Shown here one piece after another: positions 35,490 to 44,084 of a stretch of 64,000 nt of DNA. Below the pieces are notes generated by a model. It did no database searches, had not been told where the DNA came from, and was given only the letters and a program-made list of their open reading frames with translations. The translations under genes were made by a program, and so were the position numbers. Source of the stretch: Clostridiales bacterium UBA1775 (GTDB lineage Bacteria; Bacillota; Clostridia; Monoglobales; Firm-18); assembly GCA_002314595.1 (NCBI GenBank), contig DCGP01000017.1, positions 27,440 to 91,439 of the forward strand. Reading direction: 5' to 3'. The number at the start of each line of letters is the position of its first letter. Within the stretch, counting starts at the first letter, position 1.

Positions 35490-36302
35490 ATGAAAAATAT
35501 AGTAGATGAAAAAATAAATTTTTTACAAAGACAGGTTAGAAACAAGGATTATGCTCTTAAAAAGCCTCACGCTCACGAGAAAAATGAAATGTATTATCTT
35601 GAAAAGGGCAGTACAGAGTATTTTATCGGAAATGAAATTTATATATTGGACGAGGGGGATTTCATCTTTGTGCCTAAAAGGGTATATCATAAAAATATCT
35701 ATCATTCGGACTTTGCAGAAAGGCTACTCTTTGTATTTGATGATGATTTTGTAGGGGAGGATTACAGTCATATATTAGGAGATTTATGCAAGGACAAGCT
35801 TGTAAAAATTCCTCAAAATCAACAGTACAGGATAAAAAATATTCTAAATGCCATAGAGCATGAGAATAAACAAAAGTGTAGCAATTATGAAAAGATGATG
35901 AAGCTTTATTTTAAGCAACTGTTAATTGAAATTGACAGATTAAGAATAAGGAAAAAGGTTACCAAATTTACCGAGTCTCAAATAATAGTGCAAAATTGTG
36001 CAAAATTTATCAGTCAAAATTACGGGTCGGAATTATCTCTTGATATTCTTGCCAAAAGGTTTGCAGTAAGCTCCGGATACTTGTCAAAGCTATTTAAAAA
36101 GAATACAGGGCTGGGTATCAATGAGTATATCAATATATCAAGGGTAAGTGAGGCAGAAAAAAAGCTTGAACAAGGTGGTAAATCTATTACAGAAATTGCC
36201 TCGGAATGTGGTTTCAATGACAGCAATTACTTTGCTTCTGTATTTAAAAAAATAAAAGGTATAACTCCAAAGAAATATTCATTACAAAATAAAAACGGCT
36301 GA
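35490..36302 (+). CDS. AraC family transcription regulator (cupin sensor), likely regulator of galacturonate genes
   Basis: The protein is 270 residues. An N-terminal cupin (about 15-90: KPHAHEKNEMYYLEKGSTEYFI and DEGDFIFVPKRVYHKN) and a C-terminal double helix-turn-helix (about 170-265, with ITEIASECGFNDSNYFASVFKK and GITPKKYS). Divergent from the GH4-uxaB-uxaA-uxaC run and separated from it by a region with weak -35 elements. The most likely role is activation of those genes by an uronate or an oligogalacturonide; this is inference from position. Confidence 0.9.
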   Translation: MKNIVDEKINFLQRQVRNKDYALKKPHAHEKNEMYYLEKGSTEYFIGNEIYILDEGDFIFVPKRVYHKNIYHSDFAERLLFVFDDDFVGEDYSHILGDLCKDKLVKIPQNQQYRIKNILNAIEHENKQKCSNYEKMMKLYFKQLLIEIDRLRIRKKVTKFTESQIIVQNCAKFISQNYGSELSLDILAKRFAVSSGYLSKLFKKNTGLGINEYINISRVSEAEKKLEQGGKSITEIASECGFNDSNYFASVFKKIKGITPKKYSLQNKNG

Positions 36303-36339
36303 GAACTATTAAAAACAGCAAAACACGAAGGATTTAGCG

Positions 36340-36368
36340 TTGTTTTGTAAAAATATTTATGATATACT
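36340..36368 (+). promoter_or_regulatory. Probable promoter of the SGNH hydrolase gene
   Basis: TTGTTT (36340-36345), 17 bases, TATACT (36363-36368) with TG one base before. The ribosome site AGGAGG at about 36403-36408 precedes the ATG at 36419. Confidence 0.6.
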
Positions 36369-36418
36369 TACTGTGTTAATAATTGATTGTGAAAATACAA
36401 AATAGGAGGAAATATTAA

Positions 36419-37057
36419 ATGAACCTTGGGAATGTTTTTATTTTAGGTGATAGTTATTCAACATACAAAGGTTATATACCAAATGAAAATTCACCATATT
36501 ACAGTGATGACGGAAAGGATTCACTTGATGTTACAAACGTTAACCTTACTTGGTGGAAAAAATTGATTGATGAAACAGGGTCTAACCTTGTTTTAAATGA
36601 AAGTTATTCTGGCTCTACATACTGTTATACCGGATATAACGGAGATTATGTTCCCAAAACTTCATTTGTTGGAAGGCTTAGACGATGTGTTGAAAGTGGT
36701 GTTTTTAAAACGAAAATTGACACGGTCTTAGTTATGGGAGGCACTAATGACACTTGGGCAAAATCCCCTGTCGGCAAGCTGATGTATGAAAATCGTACTG
36801 AGGAAGATTTAAAAGAAGCTCTTCCTGCATTTTGTGAAGTAATGGAAATATTAAAGGCAAATGTTAAAGATGCAAGAATAATTATAATATTAAACAAGGA
36901 ATTAAGCAACGAAATCACAGAGGGTTATAAAGCTGCCTGCAAGCACTATTCCGTTGAATATATGGAGCTTTTGCCGTTGTCATTAAAAGTAGGCCACCCA
37001 ACAAAAGCAGGTATGGAAGAAATCAAAGACCAAATTATTAAATATATTGAAAAATAA
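36419..37057 (+). CDS. SGNH/GDSL-family hydrolase
   Basis: The protein is 212 residues with no signal peptide, so cytoplasmic. Block I is FILGDSYST (Ser12 nucleophile), a Gly block lies around SYSGSTY, block III is GGTNDTW and block V is VGHPTKAG (catalytic His). The usual Asp three residues before His is replaced (VGH). Such enzymes are esterases or acetyl-esterases. Next to a pectin-sugar cluster it could remove acetyl groups from sugars, but it has its own promoter and the substrate is unproven. Confidence 0.82.
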   Translation: MNLGNVFILGDSYSTYKGYIPNENSPYYSDDGKDSLDVTNVNLTWWKKLIDETGSNLVLNESYSGSTYCYTGYNGDYVPKTSFVGRLRRCVESGVFKTKIDTVLVMGGTNDTWAKSPVGKLMYENRTEEDLKEALPAFCEVMEILKANVKDARIIIILNKELSNEITEGYKAACKHYSVEYMELLPLSLKVGHPTKAGMEEIKDQIIKYIEK

Positions 37058-37092
37058 AAAAGGATTGCAGTTTAAATTAACTGCAATCCTTT
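37057..37092 (+). terminator. Bidirectional terminator between the SGNH gene and the HPr-like gene
   Basis: A perfect 15-bp stem (37057-37071 with 37078-37092) with a 6-base loop and A/T-rich flanks lies between convergent genes. Confidence 0.88.
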
Positions 37093-37100
37093 TGATTTAC

Positions 37101-37331
37101 TTATTTACAAATAAATTCTGAAAGTTCCTTTTCTAATGCGTCTGCATCTACGCCGTGGGCGTCAACCCTAATAGGCTTTGAAAGGTCTAATGAAAAGATA
37201 CCCATAATTGACTTGCCGTCAACAACATATCTGCCTGATGTAAGGTCAACATCAAAGTCATACTTGCCAACAATGTTAACAAATTTTTTAACACTAATAA
37301 TTGAGTCTAACATAATATCAAATGATTTCAT
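37101..37331 (-). CDS. HPr-like protein without the active-site histidine
   Basis: The protein is 76 residues from the ATG at 37331, 9 bases after GGAGG; the ATG at 37337 is too close to the site. The fold pattern of HPr is recognisable, above all KSIMGIFSLDLSKPIRV, the Ser46 regulatory loop, and a DADALEKEL tail. The segment that should read H-A-R-P around position 15 is IISVKKFV, so there is no phosphorylatable His. It therefore cannot carry phosphate from enzyme I to PTS permeases. By analogy with Crh it might serve only regulation through the serine. Single-gene unit with its own promoter. Confidence 0.82.
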   Translation of the reverse strand: MKSFDIMLDSIISVKKFVNIVGKYDFDVDLTSGRYVVDGKSIMGIFSLDLSKPIRVDAHGVDADALEKELSEFICK

Positions 37332-37364
37332 ATACATATACCTCCATATATTATTTATACTATA

Positions 37365-37393
37365 ATAATATACTATTTTTTTCCATTTGTCAA
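37365..37393 (-). promoter_or_regulatory. Promoter of the HPr-like gene
   Basis: Minus-strand TTGACA (37388-37393), 17 bases, TATTAT (37365-37370). Confidence 0.7.
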
Positions 37394-37402
37394 ATTTTAT
37401 TA

Positions 37403-37431
37403 TTGAGAATTGCTAACAAATGTGTTACAAT
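37403..37431 (+). promoter_or_regulatory. Promoter of mtaB-rlmD
   Basis: TTGAGA (37403-37408), 17 bases, TACAAT (37426-37431); start codon at 37463. Confidence 0.72.
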
Positions 37432-37462
37432 AGAATATAGGAAAAATAATGAGGTTAATATT

Positions 37463-38737
37463 ATGAAAAAAGTAAGGTTTTATACTCTTGGTTGCAAGGT
37501 GAATTTATACGAAACAGAAGCATTGAAGGGCTTATTTGAAAAGTCAAACTATAAAGTAGTTGATAATGGGTTTGCAGATGTTTTTGTTGTAAACACTTGC
37601 ACCGTTACGGCAGTTAGCGATAAAAAGTCCAGACAGATGATTAGAAGAATGAAAAAGCTAAACCCTAAAAGCATTGTTGTGGTTTTAGGCTGTTATTCCC
37701 AAATTGCACCTGAGGACGTTAAAAATATTAAAGATGTTGATATTATTTTAGGTACAACAGACCGAACAAAAATAGTTGAATTTGTTGAAAATTATGATGG
37801 CAATCAGGTGTGCTATGTTAAAAAGGACATACCTTGTGAATTTGAAAATTTAAAGTCTGTTCATCAATCCCGTACGAGAGCAACCTTAAAAATTCAAGAT
37901 GGGTGCAGGAATTTCTGCTCATACTGCATTATTCCATTTGCAAGAGGGCCTCTACGCTCCAAGCCTATTTTGGACACAGTAAATGAGGTTAAGGAGCTTG
38001 CAAAAAACGGATACAAGGAAATTGTTTTGGTAGGTATAAACCTTGCAATGTACGGTGTCGACATAAAAAGCAGTCTAACAGAAATAATTGAGGAAGTATG
38101 CAAGGTTGAGGGTATTGAAAGGGTAAGGCTTGGCTCAATAGAACCAAACCTTATAACAGACGAGTTTATAAGCAGAATTTCAAAGCTTGATAATTTTTGC
38201 CATCAGTTTCATTTGGCATTGCAAAGTGGCTCTTCCTCTGTTTTAAAGCGTATGAACAGACGATATAATACAGAAGAGTATTTAGATGCAGTAAAAAGAC
38301 TAAACTGTGCATTTTCGGACTGTGCTATGACTACCGATGTTATGGTAGGCTTTCCCGGTGAAACAGATGAGGAATTTGCAGAAAGTATGAAAACTGTTGA
38401 GGAAAGTGGATTTAGTGCTATTCACGTTTTCCCATACTCTCGCAGAAGGGGAACGGTTGCAGACAAAATGGAAAACCAAGTACCGGAAAACGTCAAGACA
38501 CAGCGTTCCGAAAAAATGATTGCCTTAGGCAAAAAATTAAAGCAAAAATACTATGAAAAATATGTTGGTAAAACAGTTTCTGTACTGTTTGAAAGGGAAA
38601 TTTCCACTAATGTCTTTGAAGGGCATACTATGAACTTTATTCAAGTAATTGCTAACGGAAATGGTACTGAGGGGAAATGCCAAAATGTTGTTTTAAAAGG
38701 CTACAAAGAGGATTGTATGACAGGTGAAATAATATGA
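37463..38737 (+). CDS. mtaB: tRNA (t6A37) methylthiotransferase MtaB
   Basis: The protein is 424 residues starting at 37463 (MKKVRFYTLGCKVN), after GAGG; the upstream frame contains the promoter. MiaB-type order: UPF0004 domain with three cysteines (Cys in GCKVN, NTCTVT, LGCYSQ) for the auxiliary Fe-S cluster, radical SAM domain with CRNFCSYC, and a C-terminal TRAM domain. It converts t6A to ms2t6A at position 37 of ANN-decoding tRNAs. The stop overlaps rlmD (ATGA), so the two are co-translated. Confidence 0.93.
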   Translation: MKKVRFYTLGCKVNLYETEALKGLFEKSNYKVVDNGFADVFVVNTCTVTAVSDKKSRQMIRRMKKLNPKSIVVVLGCYSQIAPEDVKNIKDVDIILGTTDRTKIVEFVENYDGNQVCYVKKDIPCEFENLKSVHQSRTRATLKIQDGCRNFCSYCIIPFARGPLRSKPILDTVNEVKELAKNGYKEIVLVGINLAMYGVDIKSSLTEIIEEVCKVEGIERVRLGSIEPNLITDEFISRISKLDNFCHQFHLALQSGSSSVLKRMNRRYNTEEYLDAVKRLNCAFSDCAMTTDVMVGFPGETDEEFAESMKTVEESGFSAIHVFPYSRRRGTVADKMENQVPENVKTQRSEKMIALGKKLKQKYYEKYVGKTVSVLFEREISTNVFEGHTMNFIQVIANGNGTEGKCQNVVLKGYKEDCMTGEII

Positions 38738-40053
38738 TTGAAAAAAATCAAACATACCAAGTTACAATAACAGGAATGGGCGAAAAAGGTGAAGGGGTTG
38801 CCAAAATTGACAACTTTGCCGTATTTATTCCTTATGCCTTAATTGGTGAAACTATTGAGGTTTTAATTGTAAAAGTCCTTAAAAGCTATGCTTATGGTAA
38901 GATGTTAAACATTATTAAACCGTCAAGGGAAAGGATTGAGCCAAAGTGCCCTGTCTTTTACAAGTGTGGTGGGTGCGATTTGCAGCATTGCACCTATAAT
39001 CAAGAATTAGAATTTAAAACCAACAAGGTAAAGGACTGCATAAAACGAATTGGCAGTTTAAACATAAAGGTAAATAATACGTTAGGATATGAACAAAATT
39101 ATTACAGAAACAAATCACAATTTCCGGTTTCTCCTGACGGAATAGGGTTTTACTCACCAAGAAGTCATCGTGTTGTGCCTATTGAAAACTGCTTAACTCA
39201 AAATGAAAATTCCAACAAAGCAATGAACATTGTAAAGGAATTTATGGAGCTTTTTCACATTAAGCCATACGATGAGTCTACCAAAAAAGGTGTTATTCGT
39301 CATATTTTTACACGCTGTGCACTTACAAACCAAGTTATGGTTTGCATTGTTACTGCTACTGAAAATCTAAAATCTGCCGATTCTTTGGTAAGTATGCTTA
39401 AAAATGAATTTGGTGAAGATGTTTCGGTAATTCAAAACATCAACACAAAAAATACTAATATTATTTTAGGCGATAAAAATAAAATCTTAAACGGAAACGG
39501 TGTAATTATTGACAAAATCGGTGATAAATTCTTTGAAATATCGCCTCATTCATTCTTTCAAATTAACCCCCATCAAACAAAGGCTTTGTATGACAAGGTT
39601 TTGGAGGTTGCACAATTTGAGGGTAATGAAAGGGTACTTGATTTATACTGTGGAATTGGTACAATAAGCCTTTATGTTGCACCATATGTAGAGTCTGTAA
39701 TCGGTGTTGAATGTGTGCCACAAGCAATTGAAAATGCCAAGAAAAACTCAATGCTTAACAACATTAAAAATGCTGAATTTTACGTTGGAAATGCAGAGGA
39801 TATGGCAGAAAAATTCCCAGACAACGATGTTATCATCGTAGACCCTCCACGCAAGGGCTGTGATGAGAAATTACTTAATACAATTAAGGATTTGGCACCA
39901 AAAAAGATTATTTATGTTTCTTGCAACCCGGCAACACTTGCAAGGGATTTGAAAATATTAACAGGATATGGCTACACTGCCCACGAAGTTTGGCCGGTGG
40001 ATATGTTTCCAAGAACGGCACATGTGGAAAATGTAGTGTTGTTGACGAAATAA
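38734..40053 (+). CDS. 23S rRNA (uracil-C5)-methyltransferase, RlmD/RlmCD (RumA) family
   Basis: The protein is 439 residues. An N-terminal TRAM domain, then the four-cysteine Fe-S motif (KCPVFYKCGGCDLQHC), the SAM site LDLYCGIGTISLY and the catalytic VSCNPATLARD loop are present. Firmicutes members methylate U747 and/or U1939 of 23S rRNA. Overlaps mtaB by 4 bases. Which uracil it modifies cannot be told from the sequence. Confidence 0.93.
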   Translation: MIEKNQTYQVTITGMGEKGEGVAKIDNFAVFIPYALIGETIEVLIVKVLKSYAYGKMLNIIKPSRERIEPKCPVFYKCGGCDLQHCTYNQELEFKTNKVKDCIKRIGSLNIKVNNTLGYEQNYYRNKSQFPVSPDGIGFYSPRSHRVVPIENCLTQNENSNKAMNIVKEFMELFHIKPYDESTKKGVIRHIFTRCALTNQVMVCIVTATENLKSADSLVSMLKNEFGEDVSVIQNINTKNTNIILGDKNKILNGNGVIIDKIGDKFFEISPHSFFQINPHQTKALYDKVLEVAQFEGNERVLDLYCGIGTISLYVAPYVESVIGVECVPQAIENAKKNSMLNNIKNAEFYVGNAEDMAEKFPDNDVIIVDPPRKGCDEKLLNTIKDLAPKKIIYVSCNPATLARDLKILTGYGYTAHEVWPVDMFPRTAHVENVVLLTK

Positions 40054-40142
40054 TTGCAACAGCAAGAATGTCCCTTTTTCTTCTATTATGTGTAATTTAA
40101 AAAACCAACTTATTTTATAATAAATTTAATATATAAATGTTA

Positions 40143-40171
40143 TTGAAACATCTGCAAACATATGGTAAAAT
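40143..40171 (+). promoter_or_regulatory. Promoter of the 40.2-44.1 kb gene run
   Basis: TTGAAA (40143-40148), 17 bases, TAAAAT (40166-40171), followed by AAAAGGA before the ATG at 40203. Confidence 0.65.
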
Positions 40172-40202
40172 ATAATAAATACATAAAAAGGATAATTAAA
40201 TT

Positions 40203-40640
40203 ATGCTTACTGACCACGGAATAAAGTACAAATATTTAAGAATACACGGCAGAGTTCTTGCTGAAAATACAATGTACCCAAAGGGCTTTTTTGCTATGAT
40301 TGAGAAAATAGCCAATGACGGAACTATGGACGAAGAGGACAGAGGTCTGTTTGAGGAGCTGGATAAATGGTTTGCAGAAATACTTCCCTTTCCTCCACCT
40401 TGTCAAAGAGGGGAAAAGGTTGTTTGCTTTTTCAAAACCGAAAATACAGAGGAAATGATGAAGTTAGTTAGACCACTTTTATGGCTTTTGGACAGATACA
40501 AGCAACCATATTATTTAGTATATACCAACTATCCCGGCGAAATTGTATATGAAGATGAATACCAGGTAGTTGTAAAAGTATCTGACACAGAAATTGAAAA
40601 GGTTGTTAAAAAAACAACCGGAATAAGTGATAATAAATAG
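40203..40640 (+). CDS. Conserved-looking hypothetical protein
   Basis: The protein is 145 residues, acidic, with no signal peptide or membrane segment. The centre reads LPFPPPCQRGEKVVCFFKTE and the C-terminal half is strand/helix alternation (YYLVYTNYPGEIVYEDEYQVVV). I do not recognise a family. Coding is supported by a ribosome site, a good promoter upstream, codon use like its neighbours, and an 11-base gap to the lipoprotein gene that follows. Confidence 0.75.
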   Translation: MLTDHGIKYKYLRIHGRVLAENTMYPKGFFAMIEKIANDGTMDEEDRGLFEELDKWFAEILPFPPPCQRGEKVVCFFKTENTEEMMKLVRPLLWLLDRYKQPYYLVYTNYPGEIVYEDEYQVVVKVSDTEIEKVVKKTTGISDNK

Positions 40641-40651
40641 GGGGTTATTTT

Positions 40652-41419
40652 ATGAATAAAATTATTAAATCATTATTACCATTAACATTAGCAACCTTTA
40701 TGCTTACAGGCTGTGGAAACAAAATTTCCTTTGAAAAGCACGTTATTCCATACCCAACAAATATGGAGACAACAAAGGACGAATTAGGTGCTGACTATGC
40801 AGATTCACGACTTGACCACCCTGATACAAAATACTATTCTGCAAATAATTATTACAGTATGAAGCCAAACGAAACATTACATATTGTTAGAAATTTTAAA
40901 ACATATCAACAAACAACGGAATACACAGCCGGTCCGGCATCAACATTGATGATTTTACACCATTATGGTGTTGATGACTACACAGAAATGGACATTGCCG
41001 AAAGGACAAAAACAGATAATACAACAGGCACAACCGTTGAAAACATTTGTGCTTTTTTAGGCGATATTGGCTTAAAATGTAATTCACACGCAGACACAAA
41101 TGCACAATTTGAAACAATCGAAGAGGCAGAAAAGTTCTTTATTAACCTAATTGATGCTGATATGCCTATTATGGTTAATTGGGAGGACTGGGGCGGACAT
41201 TGGCAGGTTCTTATTGGTATTGATACCTGTGGCACAGAGTCTTGCCTTGACGATGTTATGATTTTTGCAGACCCTTATGATATTACCGACCACTATCAAG
41301 ACGGATATTATACATATTCATTAGGCAGATTCTTCTACCAATGGAAAGAGGGCGCGATGTTGCAAAAAGAAAACCCCTATGTTCAACCGTTTATTGTAAT
41401 CTATAAAGATTTTACTTAA
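40652..41419 (+). CDS. Lipoprotein with a C39-like papain-fold domain lacking the catalytic cysteine
   Basis: The protein is 255 residues. Lipobox LTGC with lipidated Cys21, so anchored on the outer face of the membrane. Residues 78-250 follow the peptidase_C39_2 pattern: Gln at the oxyanion position (YQQTTEY), then YTAGPASTLM (91-100), where active members have Cys in place of Ala93, then GGHWQVLIGID with His183 and FADPYD with Asp207. His and Asp are kept, Cys is lost. It may bind peptides or act as a decoy. The ribosome site GGGGG is 7 bases upstream. Confidence 0.78.
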   Translation: MNKIIKSLLPLTLATFMLTGCGNKISFEKHVIPYPTNMETTKDELGADYADSRLDHPDTKYYSANNYYSMKPNETLHIVRNFKTYQQTTEYTAGPASTLMILHHYGVDDYTEMDIAERTKTDNTTGTTVENICAFLGDIGLKCNSHADTNAQFETIEEAEKFFINLIDADMPIMVNWEDWGGHWQVLIGIDTCGTESCLDDVMIFADPYDITDHYQDGYYTYSLGRFFYQWKEGAMLQKENPYVQPFIVIYKDFT

Positions 41420-41430
41420 TACTTATTTAT

Positions 41431-42108
41431 ATGGGACTGGTTAAATTGAAAAAAATATTATCTCCGTCTATTATTTCATATTTATTGCTTGCATTATCCG
41501 GTGGATGTATGGATGCCTACTCATACATTTGCAGGTCAAAGGTTTTTGCAAATGCGCAAACAGGAAATGTCTTGCTTTTTGGCATTAACCTTTCGGAAGG
41601 TAATTGGAATATGGCTTTCAAATATTTATTGCCAATAGTTGCTTTTATTTTGGGAGTTGTGATTTTAGATATTTTAAAAAGATTATCAAAACATAATAAT
41701 TGTTGGGAAAGGTATGCAATAATTATTCAGTTAATCGCACTTTCCATTGTTTGTTTTATTCCAAACACCTATGACAAATTTGCAAATATGATAATATCAT
41801 TTACCTGTGGAATTCAGGTAGAAGCATTTAAATCGGTTAATAACACAGATGTTGCCACAACAATGTGCATTGGTAATTTAAGTAAGGGAACACATCAATT
41901 AGTTGAATATATAAAAACAAAAAATACGGTAAATTTAAAACGATTTTCAATTTATTTTTTGATTATTATTTTCTTTACCATAGGTGCTGTTATTGAAAAT
42001 ATCATTATTTATTATTGGGGCAATTTGGCAATACTATTATCGGTTTTATTACTATCAATCGTGCTATTACTTTCAATTTTAAAAAATCAAAAAAAGGAGA
42101 TACAATGA
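41431..42108 (+). CDS. YoaK/DUF1275 family membrane protein
   Basis: The protein is 225 residues with about six membrane segments. The N-terminal LSGGCMDAYSYICRSKVFANAQTGN pattern is the DUF1275 signature, and later ATTMCIGNLSKG repeats it. The family has no proven function. The annotated ATG at 41431 has no ribosome site; a TTG at 41446, preceded by GGGACTGG, could be the true start. The stop overlaps the next gene by 4 bases. Confidence 0.85.
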   Translation: MGLVKLKKILSPSIISYLLLALSGGCMDAYSYICRSKVFANAQTGNVLLFGINLSEGNWNMAFKYLLPIVAFILGVVILDILKRLSKHNNCWERYAIIIQLIALSIVCFIPNTYDKFANMIISFTCGIQVEAFKSVNNTDVATTMCIGNLSKGTHQLVEYIKTKNTVNLKRFSIYFLIIIFFTIGAVIENIIIYYWGNLAILLSVLLLSIVLLLSILKNQKKEIQ

Positions 42109-43523
42109 AAGCGTACATATTACAGCCTCAATATTCAAACGATTTGCAAAAATCCGATGAGTTGTTTTACAAAAAAATAGAGATGCTAAATGATATTGGC
42201 AATGATGCTGACATAGTTGTGTTACCTGAGTACAGTGATGTGCCCTGTGCAGTTAAAACAAAGGAAGAGCTATCACTATTTCACGAAAAATATATGGATA
42301 TACTTGTAACCGAATGTATTAAAACAGCTAAAAAAAATCAATGTGTTGTATTTTTTAATGCTCTTGACAAGGTAAATAACAGGTACAGAAACACAACATT
42401 TGCTGTTAATAAAAATGGTGAAATAGTTGGAAAATACTACAAAACCCATATTCCACCCGGTGAAAAGGCACTTGATATTGATGACAAATATACAATAGAA
42501 AGTTCTGAACCATACATATTAGAAATTGATGGTATAAGATACGGCTTTTTGACATGCTATGATTTTTACTTTTATGAAGCATTCCCAAGGATTGCAAGAT
42601 ACAATGTTGATATAATTATCGGTTGTTCATTACAACGAAGCGACAGCCACTATGCACTTGAAACTATGTGCAGATTTTTGGCATATAACACAAACGCCTA
42701 TGTTTTGCGCTCTTCGGTAAGCTATGACGAAAATGCAACCATTTGTGGTGCAAGTATGGCAGTTACACCTGAGGGCAGGTTACTAATGAATATGGAGGGC
42801 AAATTTGGATATGGCACCTGTGAATTTGACCCACATTCAAAATACTTAAAGCCTGCCGGATTTGGCAGACCATTAGCACCACACTACGAATATATTGAAG
42901 AGGGCAGAAACCCTTGGCAATACAGAAATTGTGGAAGTGCAATATGTCCAACTGATAAATTGATGAAATTTCCAAGGATATGCGCTGAAAGCAACCTTTT
43001 AGGTAATGATAATATTAACATTATGGCATCAATTGGTAGTTTAGTTGGCATAGGAGTAAATGAAATTAAGTTAAACGTATCCTCAATCAATAATGAACCG
43101 ATTACAAAATGTGGTATCGGATATGTTAATTTGGAAAAAATCTTACAAAAGTTTGCTTGTCATTCCATTCTTAATTTACAAATAGAAGATATTAGTTTAA
43201 TTGAAAAGGTTGCACCTCTTATTAAAAAATATGACTGCATTTATCATACATATTTTACATCAAGTAATGTTGAAGTGCTGAATAAAGTTAAAAACCTATT
43301 GGCTGAATGTAAAACTTGTTCTGTTGGCAGTACAGAAAATCAAGTGGATAAAATTCAGCTAAATGCAAGTGAAATTAGTGAAGAAATCATTAAAAAATTG
43401 CACTCTAAAAGTATTGTCTGTAATGTTGTTTGCAATGATATTAAAGAAGTAAACAACGCTTTAAAATCAGGTGCAGACACTATAATTTACAACAAGTGTA
43501 TAGATGTAATAGATTTATTTTAA
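42105..43523 (+). CDS. Nitrilase-family carbon-nitrogen hydrolase fused to a degenerate GDPD-like domain
   Basis: The protein is 472 residues starting at 42105 (AAAGGAG in front; ATGA overlap with the previous gene). Residues 1-275 are a nitrilase-fold amidase with the triad Glu42 (VLPEYSD), Lys113 (YYKTH) and Cys151 (FLTCYDFYF). From about 290 to the end the order of a glycerophosphodiester phosphodiesterase barrel can be followed: an ICAESN...N start, GVNEIKLNV where the family has an E-L-D-V strand, GYVNLEKILQKF, and a final NDIKEVNNALKSGADTIIYN. The His, Arg and acidic catalytic residues are missing. A working amidohydrolase with an inactive, perhaps binding, barrel is the simplest reading. 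Confidence 0.8.
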   Translation: MKAYILQPQYSNDLQKSDELFYKKIEMLNDIGNDADIVVLPEYSDVPCAVKTKEELSLFHEKYMDILVTECIKTAKKNQCVVFFNALDKVNNRYRNTTFAVNKNGEIVGKYYKTHIPPGEKALDIDDKYTIESSEPYILEIDGIRYGFLTCYDFYFYEAFPRIARYNVDIIIGCSLQRSDSHYALETMCRFLAYNTNAYVLRSSVSYDENATICGASMAVTPEGRLLMNMEGKFGYGTCEFDPHSKYLKPAGFGRPLAPHYEYIEEGRNPWQYRNCGSAICPTDKLMKFPRICAESNLLGNDNINIMASIGSLVGIGVNEIKLNVSSINNEPITKCGIGYVNLEKILQKFACHSILNLQIEDISLIEKVAPLIKKYDCIYHTYFTSSNVEVLNKVKNLLAECKTCSVGSTENQVDKIQLNASEISEEIIKKLHSKSIVCNVVCNDIKEVNNALKSGADTIIYNKCIDVIDLF

Positions 43524-43528
43524 AACAG

Positions 43529-43549
43529 TAATAGTAATTATTACTATTA
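43529..43549. promoter_or_regulatory. Perfect 21-bp palindrome upstream of luxS
   Basis: TAATAGTAAT, one base, ATTACTATTA, lying 5 bases after the nitrilase stop and 16 bases before the luxS start, just ahead of the ribosome site CGGAGGA. It has no T run, so it is not a terminator. It may be an operator or a weak RNA hairpin before luxS. Confidence 0.5.
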
Positions 43550-43565
43550 TATACGGAGGAATAAA

Positions 43566-44081
43566 ATGGATTTAATACCAAGTTTTCAAGTAGACCACAC
43601 AAAGATTGTGGCAGGAATTTATGAATCAAGGGTAGATACATTGGGTACAGAATACGCCACTACATTTGACATTAGAATGAAAGTGCCAAACAAAGAGCCT
43701 GCAATTCACTCCAACGCTATGCACACAATAGAGCATATTGTTGCAACATTCCTGCGCAACGATAAAGAGTGGAAGGATAAAATTATCTATTGGGGACCAA
43801 TGGGTTGCCTAACAGGTTGCTATTTAATTGTTAAAGGTCGTCCTACACCAAAGGAAATATTGCCTCTTATGATTAGAGCCTTTGAATACTGTGCAAAATA
43901 TGACGATGTTGTGCCCGGTGCAAACGCCGTAAACTGTGGCAACTACATTTTGCACGACCTTAATATGGCAAAATATGAGGCCCGAAAATACTGTGAAATA
44001 CTAAAAAATAATCCTTGCTTTGAATATCCGACAGAGCAAAGAATTAAAACAGAAAAAGGACAAATATTTTACGATTCCTAA
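43566..44081 (+). CDS. luxS: S-ribosylhomocysteine lyase
   Basis: The protein is 171 residues. Zinc ligands His53 and His57 in HTIEH and Cys124 in NCGNY are all present, with the active-site MGCLTGCY segment. It splits S-ribosylhomocysteine to homocysteine and DPD, the precursor of autoinducer 2, as part of the activated methyl cycle. The usual neighbours (pfs/mtnN, methionine genes) are not here; instead it ends a run of unusual proteins, 42 bases after the nitrilase fusion. Confidence 0.95.
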   Translation: MDLIPSFQVDHTKIVAGIYESRVDTLGTEYATTFDIRMKVPNKEPAIHSNAMHTIEHIVATFLRNDKEWKDKIIYWGPMGCLTGCYLIVKGRPTPKEILPLMIRAFEYCAKYDDVVPGANAVNCGNYILHDLNMAKYEARKYCEILKNNPCFEYPTEQRIKTEKGQIFYDS

Positions 44082-44084
44082 ATT

